The position numbers and the translations under genes were made by a program. Positions 62,599 through 64,000 of a stretch of DNA of 64,000 nt are shown here, piece by piece (position 1 is the first letter of the stretch; each line of letters begins with the position of its first letter). The notes under the pieces are model-generated. The model ran no database searches. It had not been told where the DNA came from and was given only the letters and a program-made list of their open reading frames with translations. Location: positions 744,001 through 808,000 of the forward strand of contig CAWJLA010000001.1 in the NCBI GenBank assembly GCA_963843605.1, written 5' to 3'. The stretch is from FEN-1297 sp963843605 (GTDB lineage: Bacteria; Bacteroidota; Ignavibacteria; Ignavibacteriales; Ignavibacteriaceae).

Positions 62599-64000
62599 TT
62601 AGTTTTCTATTTTCGTTTCAAATTTAGAATTTTCCTTCTGGGATATTATAAACTGAGCACGCTCGCTTATCATTTCTTCCGGATCATTTGCTAATTTTTG
62701 AAGAGCAAAATCTGCTTCGGAGGAACGATCCCCATCCAGTAATTCCAGAAGTTTCAGTCTGTTCCACATGTTATTATCGTCTGTCATTTTATCCAGGAAC
62801 AATATGGCAATGTTTCGGTCAAGAATGAACAACAGTTCTGTTGCAGATTTCCTTACTTCTTCGTCGGGATTATCCAGGCATCTGGAAACGGAATCGGTCA
62901 ATTGCCTGAACTGCAGAGAAGTTAGCGTACCCTTGGGATTTATGCTTTCGAAAACAATCATCTCTTTCAATAAATCCAGCAGGCTTCTTAAATTATTGGG
63001 ATTTTTATTTATTAAATTAGGAATTGAAACAAATGTTGCGGCTGCTTTGGCTATGCATTTCGGTTTTATTAAGTCATCCATTTCGAAATTATTGCCGTAG
63101 ATAGTCAGCAGTGCGTTTATAACCTCCTCGTCGTCGAAAGGGATAATCAAGTTAACGGCGGCTCTTTGAAATTCTGCATCTGCTTCATAAATGGTAAGAA
63201 GAATTGACTTCTTCATTTTATCGTCAAAAGGCACATCAAAATTATATTTTTCTTTAAGCTGGAAAATCGAATTCAATATTACCCAGACCAAAGGTCCTTC
63301 GGTCTTATTTAATTCGGACAACAGGAAGAAAAAGGTTTCTTCGTCGCCTATCAGCCCGAGGCTTTCTATCATTGAAAATTTTGTCAGTTCGTCTTCGTAT
63401 TGAAAGCTTTCGATTATAAATTTTACTGCGCTTTTAGAACCGATCTTACCGAGGGCTTCGATAATGGTAGGCCTGAATAACTCGTTTTGCGGATAAATTT
63501 GAATCATCAAATCAACAGAATCTTCGTATTTCAGATGCCCCAGTGCTTCTATGCACGCAAGTATAACGTTGTCGTTTTTATTAACCTTAAGCAGTTCGAA
63601 TATTTTATCGCTGGCAAAAGGGTCGCCTATTAAACCGAGAATATCTACAATAAATTTTTTGTCATCGTCGTTACCGCGGTCCACGTATCTCAACATTGCA
63701 TCAATAGCGTTCGAGCCGATTTTTAACAAAATCTCCCCCGCTAAATTCCTGACGGATATTTCCTGTGACGAAATATATTTTACCAAGTATTTAGGAATTA
63801 ATATGCTTGGATTAATGGATAGCGCTAAATCAGCGGAGTTTCTTACTCCTTTATCGGGATCTGTAACCAATTTGCATAAAGCATCTGCCGCATCTTCTGA
63901 TATTTCCTCGTTCATCAGTGCTTCTGCTGCCATGCTTCTAGTCGGAGGATCTTCTGATTTTAGCAATTCTAATTGTTTTTCTAAAAAATTTTCAACCTGG
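62599..64000 (-). CDS. HEAT-repeat protein, 5' end outside the window (partial)
   Basis: At least 467 residues of helical repeats are visible, each about 30-35 long with patterns such as PEEEVRKSATELL, DKGVRNSADLALSI and GLIGDEETFFFLLSEL. The reading frame stays open to the window edge (…QVENFLEKQLELLKSEDP), so the start is upstream. HEAT arrays are protein-binding scaffolds. It abuts cheR by one base and probably belongs to the chemotaxis operon, perhaps organising the signalling complex. Confidence 0.85.
   Translation of the reverse strand, partial: QVENFLEKQLELLKSEDPPTRSMAAEALMNEEISEDAADALCKLVTDPDKGVRNSADLALSINPSILIPKYLVKYISSQEISVRNLAGEILLKIGSNAIDAMLRYVDRGNDDDKKFIVDILGLIGDPFASDKIFELLKVNKNDNVILACIEALGHLKYEDSVDLMIQIYPQNELFRPTIIEALGKIGSKSAVKFIIESFQYEDELTKFSMIESLGLIGDEETFFFLLSELNKTEGPLVWVILNSIFQLKEKYNFDVPFDDKMKKSILLTIYEADAEFQRAAVNLIIPFDDEEVINALLTIYGNNFEMDDLIKPKCIAKAAATFVSIPNLINKNPNNLRSLLDLLKEMIVFESINPKGTLTSLQFRQLTDSVSRCLDNPDEEVRKSATELLFILDRNIAILFLDKMTDDNNMWNRLKLLELLDGDRSSEADFALQKLANDPEEMISERAQFIISQKENSKFETKIEN

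Noticed and set aside
1..64000. CRISPR arrays, insertion sequences, tRNA or rRNA genes
   Set aside because: No regularly spaced repeats, transposase genes or RNA-gene folds were recognised in the gaps, which are mostly under 200 bases.

Overview
The window is AT-rich and dominated by one very large flagellar and chemotaxis locus, read almost entirely from the minus strand (about 13.4 to 64.0 kb). It is preceded by about 13 kb of ordinary chromosomal genes. The housekeeping sigma factor is a short RpoD/SigA of 285 residues without region 1.1, the type found in the Bacteroidota/Chlorobiota/Ignavibacteriota group. That, together with a complete Gram-negative flagellum (L and P rings) and FliW-CsrA control, suggests an Ignavibacteria-like organism. 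The phylum is inference, not shown directly. Several genes have clear Shine-Dalgarno sites (flgE, flgF, fliE).

Left flank (1-13433): the tail of an upstream gene, an M49-like lipoprotein peptidase, an SLT transglycosylase, a hypothetical protein, rpoD, a degenerate solo HEPN/HI0074-like protein, a small excisionase-type HTH protein, a secreted M64 peptidase, an MFS exporter with its MarR regulator, a PflX-like radical SAM protein, an exported PepF-like oligopeptidase, and a stand-alone alanyl-tRNA-editing-like protein.

Flagellar locus, in the direction of transcription (high to low coordinates). HEAT protein-cheR-cheY-cheY-cheZ-like-cheA-cheB-orf81 is the chemotaxis operon. flgB-flgC-orf89-fliE-fliF-fliG-fliH-fliI-fliJ-motE-fliK-flgD-orf125-flgE builds basal body, motor, export ATPase and hook, and ends in a good terminator after flgE. 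fliL-fliM-fliN-fliO-fliP-fliQ-fliR-flhB-flhA-flhF-flhG-orf74-fliA follows, then three tandem HDOD genes, a pseudo-histidine-kinase, a membrane protein, flgF-flgG-flgA-flgH-flgI-flgJ-flgN-flgK-flgL, a frameshifted motA/motB pair, fliW-csrA, a REC-Hpt protein, an intact motA-motB pair, and a four-gene signalling tail (REC, REC-DHp, unknown, PAS histidine kinase). Flagellin (fliC), fliD, fliS, flgM, cheW and receptors are absent from the window.

The most unusual observations are these. A FlgE-type D2 domain sits inside FlgL and is duplicated inside FlgE. Near-identical sigma-54-like elements lie 28-30 bp before flgB and fliL. The flgE leader is rich in GGA motifs and is a candidate CsrA target. 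The second stator pair is frameshifted in both genes, and the two genes overlap by about 145 bp. Signalling proteins that look catalytically incomplete (a kinase with Glu in place of His, a REC-DHp protein without an ATPase domain, three HDOD paralogues) are embedded in the flagellar operon. FlgH has no lipobox.
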